NCBI GenBank assembly: GCA_018971925.1
Contig: JAGWZT010000001.1
Span: forward strand, 1 to 35,050
From: Lysobacteraceae bacterium
GTDB lineage: Bacteria > Pseudomonadota > Gammaproteobacteria > Xanthomonadales > Rhodanobacteraceae
DNA length: 35,050 bases
Direction: 5' to 3'
Of the stretch, positions 13,403 to 24,163 are shown one piece after another. The notes below the pieces were generated by a model. That model saw only the letters and a list, made by a program, of their open reading frames with translations. It was not told the origin of the DNA and searched no databases. Every line of letters starts with the position of its first letter. Positions within the stretch are counted from its first letter, which is position 1. Both the position numbers and the translations under genes were made by a program.

Positions 13403-15110
13403 CATTGATATTGCCGTAGCGCCAATAACTCGGTGCCGGCAGCAGGACCGTGGGCGTAAAGGATTCCAGTGGTTGCTGGCCCCGTCGCAGTGTTGCGAGC
13501 GCCGGTGCATCCCAGATCACCATCCACACGCCGCGATAAGGCTGCACCAGCCGCGCGTAGCGAAGGTCGTCGGCGTCCAGTCGTTCCGGGTAGGCGATCA
13601 CGAGGCCATGCGGATGCTTCGCCGTCCAGTCCTGCAGGAACTGGCCTTCGTACAGGCGATCGATCGGTCGGGTCATGCGGCCGGCGAATTCGAACTGACC
13701 GTCGTAGATGCCGAGGTTGCCGATCGCGTGACCTTGTGCTTCGGCATGTGCGAGCAGGTGTGCGGCCGGGCGCATGTCGAACGCCGGATAAAACGCCAGC
13801 GCGAACAGCGCGTAGGCGCCCGCGGTGCCGATCAGGCTGGCGCTTGCGATCCGGCGCAGCTCGCCGCGTCCCGGCAGCAACAGGAACGCGCCCAGCAACA
13901 GATACAACACGCCGAACGGCGCACCGACGGTCGCGCAGTCGCGCAGCCAGTGATCGTGCAGCCTGCCCGCGTTCTGCAACAGCGGCAGCGCGAACAACAG
14001 AGCGGCCGTCGCAAACGATGCCAGCGCAAGCGGCCACGCACCCAGCCAGGCAGCGTGTGCCGCCCACCCGCCACGCGTGCGCAGGAACGTGATGGCCGCC
14101 GCCATCACGATCGCGGCCGCCGGCAATTCGGGCACGAGGTAGTAGCTTTGCTTGCCGCTGAACGCGCTGAAAATCAGGAACGCCGGGACCAGCCACGCGA
14201 GCAGCATACGCGAGCCTGCCGGCAGTGGTCGGCGCAGCGCGAGGATGCCGGCCCACATTCGCGGCCACAGCACGAACGGGAACAGCAGCACGAACGCCCA
14301 CGGCACATACCACCAGAACGGCCGCTTGTGGATGAAGGCGTCCACCACGCGCCCGCCGGTCTGCTTGAAAAGCAGGTTGTGGGTATAGGCGCCGCCGCTC
14401 GCGTGGATGGCCGGAATCACCCACGCGGCGAGGATCAGGGTGCCGCCGATGATCGCAACAACGCCGAGCACATACCAGCGCGCGCGGTGTTCGCGTGCGT
14501 AACGGCACCACCACGGACCCAGCAGCCACGCCGGCGCCGTGTGGACCAGCATCACCGGGCCCTTGGTCAGGAAACCCAGGCCGATGCAGATGGCGAAGCC
14601 GATCCAGTGCGGCGTGGTGCGGCGTGGACGCGGAACCAGGCACAGCATCGCGCCAAGCACCCAGACAGCCATCAGGCCGTCGTACATGATCTGCAGGCCG
14701 TACAGAAAGCCGAACGACAGCGCCAGCAGCAGCCACGGCGTGGTGCGCGCCACCCATGCGTGTTCGGGAAACAGCCGGCGCGCCAGCGACTGCGCGAGGA
14801 TCAGTTGTGCGGCGCCGATCAACACCATCAGCACGCGTGGCCACACGTCGTTGACGCCGAACGCGGCCCAGCCCGCGTGGATCAGCCAGAACAGCAACGG
14901 CGCCTTTTCCGAATACGGCGCGCCATTGATGTGCGGCACCAGGAACTGTTGGTGGGCCCACATGTCCCACGCCACCGCCAGTGCGCGCGTGGAGTGCAGC
15001 GGGATCGGCGGTTGCAGGAAGATCACGATCAGCGCCGCCGCGAGGTACAGCGGCAGCCACCACAACAGGGCGCGCAGGTGTTCGGATCGGGCGTAGGAAG
15101 CGTCGGTCAC
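13389..15110 (-). CDS. ArnT/GT83-like polytopic glycosyltransferase (first copy)
   Basis: This 573-residue GT-C membrane protein has about 12 helices and a C-terminal periplasmic domain. This family uses polyprenyl-phosphate sugars to modify lipid A or other surface glycans. FLVPHINGAPYSEKAPLLFWL at about 56-76 is the ArnT-type signature in the first periplasmic loop. The acidic pair expected just before it is missing: H39-S40 stand where the second copy (22190-23947) has D44-E45. The start is probably GTG at 15110 (VTDASYARSEHL). The frame is open to an ATG at 15224, but that would overlap the upstream gene. The last residues and stop come from the palindromic repeat. Substrate is unknown. 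Confidence 0.82.
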   Translation of the reverse strand: MTDASYARSEHLRALLWWLPLYLAAALIVIFLQPPIPLHSTRALAVAWDMWAHQQFLVPHINGAPYSEKAPLLFWLIHAGWAAFGVNDVWPRVLMVLIGAAQLILAQSLARRLFPEHAWVARTTPWLLLALSFGFLYGLQIMYDGLMAVWVLGAMLCLVPRPRRTTPHWIGFAICIGLGFLTKGPVMLVHTAPAWLLGPWWCRYAREHRARWYVLGVVAIIGGTLILAAWVIPAIHASGGAYTHNLLFKQTGGRVVDAFIHKRPFWWYVPWAFVLLFPFVLWPRMWAGILALRRPLPAGSRMLLAWLVPAFLIFSAFSGKQSYYLVPELPAAAIVMAAAITFLRTRGGWAAHAAWLGAWPLALASFATAALLFALPLLQNAGRLHDHWLRDCATVGAPFGVLYLLLGAFLLLPGRGELRRIASASLIGTAGAYALFALAFYPAFDMRPAAHLLAHAEAQGHAIGNLGIYDGQFEFAGRMTRPIDRLYEGQFLQDWTAKHPHGLVIAYPERLDADDLRYARLVQPYRGVWMVIWDAPALATLRRGQQPLESFTPTVLLPAPSYWRYGNINGDHP

Positions 15111-15178
15111 GGGAAGGTTTCGCGAAGGCTGCAGCGCGTGGCGGAATTGTAATGGATGCGGTTGCCGGGTCCGGCACC

Positions 15179-16240
15179 CTACGCGGCGCGCGGAAGTTCC
15201 GGATTGCGCGGGGGGAGGCTGCACAGCGCAGCAATCACTTCGCGCGGACCGATTTCGCAGACGCGGGAATGTTGCGGCGGCCCGCCCAGCGCGATCACCG
15301 CGCTACCCGTCGGGCTGCGCGGGCACCATGCATCGGGCGATTGCGCGCCGAACAGCACCACCAGCGGGCAACCCATCGCCGCCGCCACGTGTGCCGGTCC
15401 GGTGTCCACCGAAAGCATGCCGTCGGAAATCTCCGCCAGTGCCATCAGGCGCCGCAGCGGCAGTTCGTGCGCCGCCACTTCGACGCCGGGCAGGCGTGCT
15501 GCGCTGGCGAGGGCATCCAGCGAGGGCGCCTCGCTTGGTGCGCCGCACAGCATGATGCGTGCGTCGGGGTGATCTTCGCGCAGGGCGCGCAGCGCGGCGA
15601 CCCAGTGCTGCACGGGCCAGGCCTTGTCATCGTCGGCTGCGTCGCGCGGACCGTTCCAGCGCATGCTGCGTTTGTTGAAAGGCTGCACCAGCCACAGGGC
15701 CTCGCCGCGCCAGCCGCGTGCGCGCAGCCAGGTGTCGCGGTCGCGGCGGTCCGCCTCGCGCAACACCAGGCGTGGTGCCATGGTGCCCAAGAATGCCGGT
15801 GTCCGCCATGCATCGGTGCAGTCGGGCGGTGGCTTTCCGCAACCACGCAGCAGCCTGTCGATCCAGTGTTCACCGGGCGCAGCCGGTGCATCGGTCAGGA
15901 ACACGCATTGACTTTGCCGTATGCCGGCAAGCGCAAGCATCCGTCGAATCTTGGCCAAGGCGCGCGGTTCGGTTTCGCAGACGTGCACGGGCGCGCCGCG
16001 ATACCGGCGCAGCGTGCGCAGCATGCGCCAGCGTTCCGGACTGAGTGCCAGCGGCCGATGCCGCGCGCTCACCTGCAGCACCCGCACTGCATCCGGATGC
16101 GCGTCATACAACGCGGCGCTCCACGGACCGGTACCGAGCAGCAGGCACGGTTCGCCATAACCGCGGTGCAGGCGATCGAGAAGCGGCGCCAGCAGCAGCA
16201 TGTCGCCGAGCCGCCCGAAGCGGATCACGATCGGACACAT
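15179..16240 (-). CDS. GT9 heptosyltransferase-like enzyme (copy A)
   Basis: This 353-residue cytoplasmic GT-B enzyme belongs to the ADP-heptose:LPS heptosyltransferase family, which builds the inner core of LPS. IRFGRLGDMLLLAPLL at 6-21 holds the catalytic-base aspartate D13. FNKRS includes K190, in the usual phosphate-binding position, and SVDTGPAHVAAAMG (277-290) is the nucleotide-sugar loop with H284 present. The ATG at 16240 overlaps the stop of the next GT9 gene by one base (TGATG), so the pair is translationally coupled; upstream ATGs in frame are less family-like. It could transfer a sugar other than heptose. Confidence 0.85.
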   Translation of the reverse strand: MCPIVIRFGRLGDMLLLAPLLDRLHRGYGEPCLLLGTGPWSAALYDAHPDAVRVLQVSARHRPLALSPERWRMLRTLRRYRGAPVHVCETEPRALAKIRRMLALAGIRQSQCVFLTDAPAAPGEHWIDRLLRGCGKPPPDCTDAWRTPAFLGTMAPRLVLREADRRDRDTWLRARGWRGEALWLVQPFNKRSMRWNGPRDAADDDKAWPVQHWVAALRALREDHPDARIMLCGAPSEAPSLDALASAARLPGVEVAAHELPLRRLMALAEISDGMLSVDTGPAHVAAAMGCPLVVLFGAQSPDAWCPRSPTGSAVIALGGPPQHSRVCEIGPREVIAALCSLPPRNPELPRAA

Positions 16241-17319
16241 CAGGATGCCATGACGGACAAGTTGGGTGCCGGCCTGCGCAGCGGCAATGCCTGCCACGCG
16301 GAGGCCACTTCATCGAGGGTGATCTGGTCGACGCGGTTGCGTTCGGGCAAGCCGCCCAGTGCAACGACGGGGCTGCCCGCCGGGCTGCGCGGCAACCACA
16401 GCGTCGGCGGCTGCGCGCCGTACAGCACCACCAATGGGCAGCCCAGGGCCGCAGCGGCCTGGGCGGGGCCGGTATCGATCGAGATCATCGCGGCTGCGTG
16501 TTCGCACAAGGCCAGCAATCGGCGCAGCGGCAGTTCGTCGCCCGCCGCGAGCACACGTTCGGAGTGCGCGCCGTCGGCGATCTGCCGCAGCAGGGCGGCC
16601 TCCGGTGGCGCGCCGCACAGGACGATCTTGAGGTCGGGTTGGCGCGCGAGGACTGCGTGGATCAGGCCGGTCCAATTGACCAGCGGCCACTGCTTGTCGT
16701 CGCCGAGTTGGCCCGCGCGTCCGCGCTTGAGCGTGCGCTTGTTGCCGGGTTGCAGCAGCAGCAGGGGCGCATCGTCGAAGGTGCGCGCGCGCAGCCATTC
16801 GTGCAGGTCGGCGCGATCCGCGCGCTGCACGACAAGGCACGGCGCATTCGGCGTCTGCAGCGCGTCAGCCGGCGGCGCGGACGCGAAGGCCGCGGGCGTC
16901 ATCGCGCCGAGGCGGCGCCAACGATCGACCCAGTGTTCGCCGCCGCGCAGCATGCAATCCGGGTTGGCGAACACGCAGTGATCCCGCGGGATGCGCGCGC
17001 GTTGCAGCAGCCAACGAATCTTGTCGATGGAATAGTCGTCGCAGACGTATACCGGGCCCGGTGGTTGTGCGCGCAGCAGCGACACCAGGTGCCGCTGGCT
17101 CGCGTCCAGCCAGTACGGGCGCTTGCGGCTGGACAACTTGAGGATCGCGCGCACGTCGGGATGGCCGGCGAACAGCGGCGCCAGCCAATCACCCGATCCC
17201 AATACCCGGCAGGCCTGCCCGTAGCGGCGGTGCAGCAGGCGCAGCAACGGCGTCAGCAACACCATGTCGCCGAAGGCGCCGAAGCGGATCACGAGGGGTG
17301 CGGCGAAGCTGGGGGGCAT
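16240..17319 (-). CDS. GT9 heptosyltransferase-like enzyme (copy B)
   Basis: This 359-residue paralogue of copy A shares VIRFGAFGDMVLLTPLL (D18), GNKRTLK with its lysine, LCGAPPEA and ELPLRRLLALCE. The nucleotide loop reads SIDTGPAQAAAALG (280-293), with glutamine 287 in place of the histidine kept by copy A. The protein start was set at ATG 17319 (MPPSFAAPLVIRFG); an ATG at 17382 is in frame but adds a non-conserved stretch. It is divergent from the GT2 gene with 107 bp between starts. It probably adds the first or second core sugar together with copy A. Confidence 0.83.
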   Translation of the reverse strand: MPPSFAAPLVIRFGAFGDMVLLTPLLRLLHRRYGQACRVLGSGDWLAPLFAGHPDVRAILKLSSRKRPYWLDASQRHLVSLLRAQPPGPVYVCDDYSIDKIRWLLQRARIPRDHCVFANPDCMLRGGEHWVDRWRRLGAMTPAAFASAPPADALQTPNAPCLVVQRADRADLHEWLRARTFDDAPLLLLQPGNKRTLKRGRAGQLGDDKQWPLVNWTGLIHAVLARQPDLKIVLCGAPPEAALLRQIADGAHSERVLAAGDELPLRRLLALCEHAAAMISIDTGPAQAAAALGCPLVVLYGAQPPTLWLPRSPAGSPVVALGGLPERNRVDQITLDEVASAWQALPLRRPAPNLSVMAS

Positions 17320-17426
17320 GAAGGGTCTCGCTGGCACCGGGCAGTTTCGCGTGGCTGCCTGTCGGCAGTCTTTCGGCGCCACGCATTACACTCGCTGAAT
17401 CCTGACGTTACGACGTGCCTGGCACC
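17320..17426. promoter_or_regulatory. Divergent promoter region between GT9 and GT2 units
   Basis: This 107-bp gap must carry promoters for both directions. On the plus strand TACACT (17387-17392), followed by CGCTGAA, is a possible -10 element. The same string, TACACTCG(G)CTGAA, occurs before the LysM gene at 27074. No good -35 is seen at the usual distance. No minus-strand promoter was recognised. Confidence 0.35.
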
Positions 17427-18209
17427 ATGATAAAACGCCCGCGTATCTCGGCCTGCGTCATCACCTTGAACGAGGCCGACCGCATCGGCGATTGCCTTGC
17501 CTCGCTGGCGTTCTGCGACGAAGTGGTGGTGGTGGATTCGGGGTCGCGCGATGGCACCCGCGATGTCGCGGCCGCGCACGGCGCGCGCGTCGTCGGGCAT
17601 CCGTTCGAAGGTTTCCGTGCACAGAAGGATTTTGCGGTGTCTCAGGCATCACACGATTGGGTGTTGTGCCTGGATGCCGATGAGCGCGTCACGCCCGCGT
17701 TGCGCACATCGATCGAGACAGCGCGTGATGCAGGGTTCGCCGATGCGGCGGGCTATCGCTTCGCGCGCGCGACCGAATACTTCGGCGCGTTCCTGCGCCA
17801 CGGCAATGCCTATCCCGATCGCGTGCTGCGCTTGTTCGACCGACGCCGCGGCGGTTGGCGCGCAGGCCGCGAAATCCACGAACACGCGGTGGTCGATGGC
17901 CACGCCGCGACGCTTGCGGGCGACCTCGAACACCGCGCCTATCGTTCGCTGGACGACCAGCTTGCGCGCTACCGCCGCTACGCGACGATGATGGCCGAAC
18001 ACATGCATGCAGCGGGACGCCGCGCGCACCTGCACAACCTCGTGCTCAATCCGTTCTGGCGCTTCCTGCGCGGGTACGTGCTGCGGGCAGGTTTCCTGGA
18101 CGGCTGGCGCGGCTTCCTGTTCGCCTGCATGGAAGCCGATTACGTGCGCGAGAAATTCGCACGGCTGTGGTTGCTGCGGCTTGGCGCCACCGGACCCGCC
18201 TCGCGATGA
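17427..18209 (+). CDS. GT2 glycosyltransferase, WaaE/KdtX-like (LPS core)
   Basis: This 260-residue cytoplasmic GT-A enzyme shows SACVITLNEADRIGDCLASL at the N terminus, the UDP-sugar motif VVVVDSGSRDGT (33-44), EGFRAQKDFA (61-70) and the metal-binding DADE (83-86). The EGFxxQK spacing is typical of WaaE/KdtX, which adds a glucose to heptose I of the LPS core. The C-terminal part has the usual hydrophobic, membrane-associating FWRFLRGYVLRAGFLDG stretch. The ATG at 17427 was preferred to GTG at 17415 because it starts at the family consensus. It is the first gene of a plus-strand unit with gmd (57 bp on) and rmd. Confidence 0.88.
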   Translation: MIKRPRISACVITLNEADRIGDCLASLAFCDEVVVVDSGSRDGTRDVAAAHGARVVGHPFEGFRAQKDFAVSQASHDWVLCLDADERVTPALRTSIETARDAGFADAAGYRFARATEYFGAFLRHGNAYPDRVLRLFDRRRGGWRAGREIHEHAVVDGHAATLAGDLEHRAYRSLDDQLARYRRYATMMAEHMHAAGRRAHLHNLVLNPFWRFLRGYVLRAGFLDGWRGFLFACMEADYVREKFARLWLLRLGATGPASR

Positions 18210-20190
<1,981 letters not shown>

Positions 20191-20191
20191 G

Positions 20192-21181
20192 TCACGCTGC
20201 AAGTGCACGGACTGCTTGCGCGACCCGCACTTTGAACGCACGATCGTTATCCTCGAACCATGCGCGCGCGGCCGCGCTCATGCGTGCGAGTTCGTCGTCG
20301 GGTGTCGCCAGCAGCCGTTCGACCACCGTTTCCAGCGCGCTTTCGTCGTAGAAATACGTGGTCGCGAGGCTCTGTGTGCCGGTTCGTGAAGGCGGAATCA
20401 GCGCGCCACGGTTGCAGGTGACCATCTCGTTCATCGGCGGCGCGTCCAGCGTCACCGTCACTGCGCCGACACTCATCGCCTCGACGAGGTAATGCCCGAA
20501 GCCTTCCGTTTCCGAAGGGCACAGGTGGAAGCGATGCGCGTTCTGGATGCGTTTCAATTCGGCATCGGGAATGTAATCGACGCGGTGCGTGATGTTGGGT
20601 GCGTTGACCAGCGCGCGTGCGACGCGCGGACTCTGCAGTACGGTGAGCCGCGGCCATTCCGGATGCCTGTGCCACGTCGCGAGCAGGGTGTCGGTGCCCT
20701 TGTTGGAGCTGCGCCCGGCGAGGTGGAAGAACGCGCGTTCACGCGGTACCGCGGCGTCCAGCCGGTCCTCGCTGGTGAAGCCGGTGTATTCGGTCCGCAA
20801 CCCGACCGCTTCGAAAATCGGTGTCGCGTGGTGCGTCAGCACGAATGCGCGATCCAGCCGCGGCAGCCATCCGCGGTCGCGCTCGTCGAACCACTCGGGG
20901 TGCGGCATCAACACATTGCGGTGCGCAGTGGCGAGATACTCGGAGCGTATGCGTTCCAGCATCAGGTTGACGTCCCAGCGTTGCACGCAGCGGCCAGTCA
21001 GCCACCGCGCAAGCGTGCCCGCACGCAATGTCAGCGGGTGCAGCGCCTTGCGCAACGCCCCGCGCCGGATGCCGCTGATCGTCACGTCGAAACCCGCACC
21101 GGCCAGGGTGTCGTGCAACAGCTTCAAATTGCGGCTGAGGCCGAAACCGTTGTCGCGCGCGACCAGGTTGACGCGGATCAT
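20192..21181 (-). CDS. GT-B glycosyltransferase (paralogue A of a tandem pair)
   Basis: This 329-residue soluble protein has GT4-like features in the C-terminal half: CPSETEGFGHYLVEAMSVGA (221-240) carries the E-x7-E pair (E226, E234) that binds the nucleotide-sugar. RDNGFGLSRNLKLL at 9-22 and HPEWF at 94-98 are shared with the neighbouring paralogue. TLDAPPMNEM (244-253) is conserved in both and is unusual to my eye. Its ATG overlaps the stop of paralogue B by four bases (ATGA). It probably adds a sugar to LPS core or to a D-rhamnose-containing glycan. The acceptor is unknown. Confidence 0.8.
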   Translation of the reverse strand: MIRVNLVARDNGFGLSRNLKLLHDTLAGAGFDVTISGIRRGALRKALHPLTLRAGTLARWLTGRCVQRWDVNLMLERIRSEYLATAHRNVLMPHPEWFDERDRGWLPRLDRAFVLTHHATPIFEAVGLRTEYTGFTSEDRLDAAVPRERAFFHLAGRSSNKGTDTLLATWHRHPEWPRLTVLQSPRVARALVNAPNITHRVDYIPDAELKRIQNAHRFHLCPSETEGFGHYLVEAMSVGAVTVTLDAPPMNEMVTCNRGALIPPSRTGTQSLATTYFYDESALETVVERLLATPDDELARMSAAARAWFEDNDRAFKVRVAQAVRALAA

Positions 21182-22197
21182 GCAGGCGCACCCGCGCCGC
21201 GCAGCGCCCCATCCAGCCGCCCCGGCAATGCCGCGCGCTCGGCCTCGTACCACGCGCGCGCCGCGGCGCCGAGTGCTTCACACCGTGCTTCGTCGACTGC
21301 GAGCGCACGTTCGATCGCGGCTTCCATCGCTGCGTCGTCGAAGTGGTAAGTGGTTGCGAGGTGCTGGCTGCCGGTGCGTGCATACGGCAACAGGATGCCG
21401 CGCCCCGGCGTGATCATCTCGTTCATCGGCGGCGCGTCCAGCGTGATCACCACTGCCCCGACGCTCATGGCCTCGACGATGTAGTGTCCGAAACCCTCGG
21501 TCTCCGAAGGGCACAGGTGAAACCGGTGCGCGTTCTGGAGACGTTTCAGTTCGGCTTCGGCGAGATAGCCGATCCGGTGGGCGATGTTGGCGGCGGGCGA
21601 GGCCGGCTTTGCTTCGCTCGGATGTTGCACCACGGTAAGCCGCGGCCACTCGGGATGTTTGCGCCATAGCGCCAGCAGTGGTTCGGTGGCCTTGGTGCGG
21701 CTGGAGCCCGCCAGGTGGAAGAACGCGCGTTCGCGCAGCACGGCCGTGTCCCGCCGGTCCTCGCTGGTGAAACCGATGCAGATGGCGCGGCAGCCTTGCG
21801 CCGTGAAGATGCGTTCGGCTTCGCGGGTCTTGGTCAACACCAGGTCGATGCGGCCGAGCGCCTGCATGTCGCGCGGCAGGAACCATTCCGGGTGCGGCAG
21901 CAGCACGCGGCAGGGCGCGTCGTCCAGAAAGGCCGGCGCGATGTGTTCCTCCATCAGCACGAAATCGTACGGCGACGGCAAGCCGCGGTGCCGACGACGC
22001 ACGAGTTGCGCTGCGTGCCGTCGGCCCCTCATGCGCTGGATCAAACCCGGAATCCCGCCGCGCCGACGGGTGTTGGTGAAGTCGACGTGGTAACCACGCG
22101 TTTCCAGCGTGCGTGCGAGCAAACGCAGATCGCGCGACAGGCCGACCCCGTTGTCGAAGCCGAGCAGGTGCACCGAGCGCGGTGCCGTGTCAGTCAT
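21178..22197 (-). CDS. GT-B glycosyltransferase (paralogue B of a tandem pair)
   Basis: This 339-residue protein is a clear paralogue of the downstream gene. The shared blocks are FDNGVGLSRDLRLLA, PHPEWFLP, GFTSEDR (142-148), RERAFFHLAG, KHPEWPRLTVVQ, RFHLCPSETEGFGHYIVEAM and TLDAPPMNEM. Similarity is strongest from about residue 140 to 262, in the donor-binding half, and weak in the acceptor half, so the pair may use the same donor on different acceptors. The ATG at 22197 overlaps the ArnT-like stop by 8 bp; ATG at 22209 is possible. It is the middle gene of the ArnT2-GTB-GTA unit. Confidence 0.8.
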   Translation of the reverse strand: MTDTAPRSVHLLGFDNGVGLSRDLRLLARTLETRGYHVDFTNTRRRGGIPGLIQRMRGRRHAAQLVRRRHRGLPSPYDFVLMEEHIAPAFLDDAPCRVLLPHPEWFLPRDMQALGRIDLVLTKTREAERIFTAQGCRAICIGFTSEDRRDTAVLRERAFFHLAGSSRTKATEPLLALWRKHPEWPRLTVVQHPSEAKPASPAANIAHRIGYLAEAELKRLQNAHRFHLCPSETEGFGHYIVEAMSVGAVVITLDAPPMNEMITPGRGILLPYARTGSQHLATTYHFDDAAMEAAIERALAVDEARCEALGAAARAWYEAERAALPGRLDGALRGAGAPA

Positions 22198-23947
22198 CGT
22201 CGGGTTCATACGCGCCGAATTGTCCCGCGTCGTCGCTTCGAGGGGGCACGCAGCCCGGCACCACGGCGCTGCGGCTGAACACATACCACTCGCGGCGGTT
22301 GGCGTGCCCGACATGGACGGCATCGCGCATCCGCACGCACGGCGCCAGCACCTCGCCATAGGCGAAGATCCAGCGGTGCGCGGGGTCGGCCGCCTGCCAT
22401 GCGAGTGCCCGCTGCAACTGTTCGTGCCAGGCCAGCTTGAAACCGAAGTTGACGGTAGCGCGGTCCAGCATGTCCAGCATCAAGAGGTTTTGTTCCTTCC
22501 ATGCCACCAGTGCGATCGGATCGCCCGCGGGCACGACGTTCGTGGTGCGCGCCATCACCGCGCGCGAGGACGAGTAGCCGTTGAGCAGGGGATACGCGAC
22601 CAGTCCCCACGCACCCCAGGCCACCAAGGCAAATCCGGCCCAGCCCCATACCGCGCGCCGCGGCCGCGCGATCAGCGCGATCAATACACCGGCGGCGCCG
22701 ATGCCGAGGATCATCGCAACCAGGGGCGCGGGCGAGCCATCCAGCGCCGACGACGCCAGCGCAACCAGCTTGTGCAGATGACCGGTGTGCAGGCCAATGC
22801 CGGCGATCAGCAGCACCAGCGCCAGCAGTAGCGTCAAAATCCATAACGCCCAGCGGGACGAGCGCATGCGAACGATCCCCGGCAACAGCGGCGCCAACGC
22901 AATCGCGGTGACGGGAAGCGCGGGCAGGATGTACACGTCGCGTTTGCCGCCACTCAGAGAAAAAAAGATCACCACCAGCACCACCCACGCCAGCGGCAGC
23001 AGGGTGCGCGCGTCGTGGTTTTGCAAGGCGCGCTTCCAGCCCGCAATCGCCCACGGAATCGCCAGCGACAGCGGCAGCCATTCGAATGCGATCACCGGCA
23101 GGTAGAACCACCACGGATGGATGTGGTGCGCGGGTTCGGCGTAGCGCGACACGGTCTGGCCGAGCAGGATGTCGTGCGCGTAACGCGCGTACGCGGCATC
23201 GCCCGCATGCACGTGCAGCGCCGACCACAGCATCGGCAATGCCCATCCGAGTACAGGCACGGCGAACAACAGCGCCAGCCACCAGCGTGCATCGCGGTTC
23301 TGGGCGGGCAGCAAGCCGCTCCAGCCGCGCCAGCGCGCGAACCAGAACGGCAGGAACACCAGCAGCGCCAGCACGCCAACGCCCTTGGTGATCACGCCGA
23401 GTCCGGCGGCGAGGAAGCCGATCGCGTACCAGCACCATGCGGGACCCAGCAGCAGGTGGCGCAGCAGACCGTACATCGCCAACGCGATCCAGAACACTTC
23501 CACGCCGTCGATCTGCGCGCCGCGCATCTGGAAGGTGAAATCGAAACTCACCAGCACCGCGGCGGCGGCGAGCAGTCCCGCGCGGTGGTTCCACTGCCGG
23601 CGCGCGAAGTCGTACACCAGCGTGATCGTGCCCAACCCCGCGAGCAGCGACGGCAACAGGAACCCGCCGCGCCAGCCGCCGGTGATCAGGTATGCGCAGG
23701 CTTCCAGCCACATGAACATGGGCGGCTTGTCGGAATACAACTCGACGCCGCGGTGCGGGAACAGCCATTGCCCGCTCGACAGCATCTCGCGCGCGACCAG
23801 CGCGAAGCGCGGTTCGTCCGATGGCCACGGGTCGCGCAGCCCGATGCCGAGGCCCAGCAGCAACAACGCGAACGCGAACAGCAGCAACAACTGCACGCGT
23901 TCGTCGTCGAACCAGCGGCGGGTGTCGTGGGCGGGGGGCATTGTCAT
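22190..23947 (-). CDS. ArnT/GT83-like polytopic glycosyltransferase (second copy)
   Basis: This 585-residue GT-C protein has many membrane helices and a C-terminal soluble part. SDEPRFALVAREM at 43-55 includes the acidic D44-E45 pair expected in the first periplasmic loop, and YSDKPPMFMW follows at 71-80. This is the ArnT/GT39-like signature with all visible key residues. The family attaches aminoarabinose or other sugars from undecaprenyl phosphate to lipid A or core. No L-Ara4N synthesis genes (arnA-D) are in the window, so a different sugar is plausible. It is the first gene of a three-gene minus-strand unit, with its start close to a palindromic element. Confidence 0.85.
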   Translation of the reverse strand: MTMPPAHDTRRWFDDERVQLLLLFAFALLLLGLGIGLRDPWPSDEPRFALVAREMLSSGQWLFPHRGVELYSDKPPMFMWLEACAYLITGGWRGGFLLPSLLAGLGTITLVYDFARRQWNHRAGLLAAAAVLVSFDFTFQMRGAQIDGVEVFWIALAMYGLLRHLLLGPAWCWYAIGFLAAGLGVITKGVGVLALLVFLPFWFARWRGWSGLLPAQNRDARWWLALLFAVPVLGWALPMLWSALHVHAGDAAYARYAHDILLGQTVSRYAEPAHHIHPWWFYLPVIAFEWLPLSLAIPWAIAGWKRALQNHDARTLLPLAWVVLVVIFFSLSGGKRDVYILPALPVTAIALAPLLPGIVRMRSSRWALWILTLLLALVLLIAGIGLHTGHLHKLVALASSALDGSPAPLVAMILGIGAAGVLIALIARPRRAVWGWAGFALVAWGAWGLVAYPLLNGYSSSRAVMARTTNVVPAGDPIALVAWKEQNLLMLDMLDRATVNFGFKLAWHEQLQRALAWQAADPAHRWIFAYGEVLAPCVRMRDAVHVGHANRREWYVFSRSAVVPGCVPPRSDDAGQFGAYEPDDD

Positions 23948-23985
23948 CGCGACATGAAGGCGTCGTGATTGTACGTGCGATGGTT

Positions 23986-24096
23986 ACCCCCTTCGGAACG
24001 AAGGGGGTGGCGCGCCAGCGCCGGGGGACGTCGAACGCAAGCGTGAAGCGTCGAAGAGCCGTCCCCTCGTTTCCCCTTCCTGTGGAAGGGGGAAGT
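23986..24096. repeat. Palindromic intergenic element
   Basis: This fills most of the 216-bp gap between the ArnT-like gene and rsmB. ACCCCCTTCG/CGAAGGGGGT is a perfect 10-bp stem with a 3-nt loop (23986-24008). GGCGC/GCGCC follows (24009-24022). TTCCCCTTCC (24071-24080) pairs with GGAAGGGGGAA (24084-24094) at the other end with a one-base bulge. The general plan (C-rich hairpin, GC palindrome, inverse hairpin) resembles the element inside ctaA. The rest of the gap (24097-24163) shows no gene or clear terminator. Confidence 0.7.
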
Positions 24097-24163
24097 TAAA
24101 GCAGAAGCTTCATTTCGGGCCTCCCGGACTTTGTTCACGAAAAGAGAATGACGGAAAAAATGG

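Noticed and set aside
13339..15234. 631-codon minus-strand frame overlapping the ArnT-like gene
   Set aside because: The other minus-strand frame (13389-15110) has membrane helices and the YSEKAPL signature; this one is arginine-rich and featureless.
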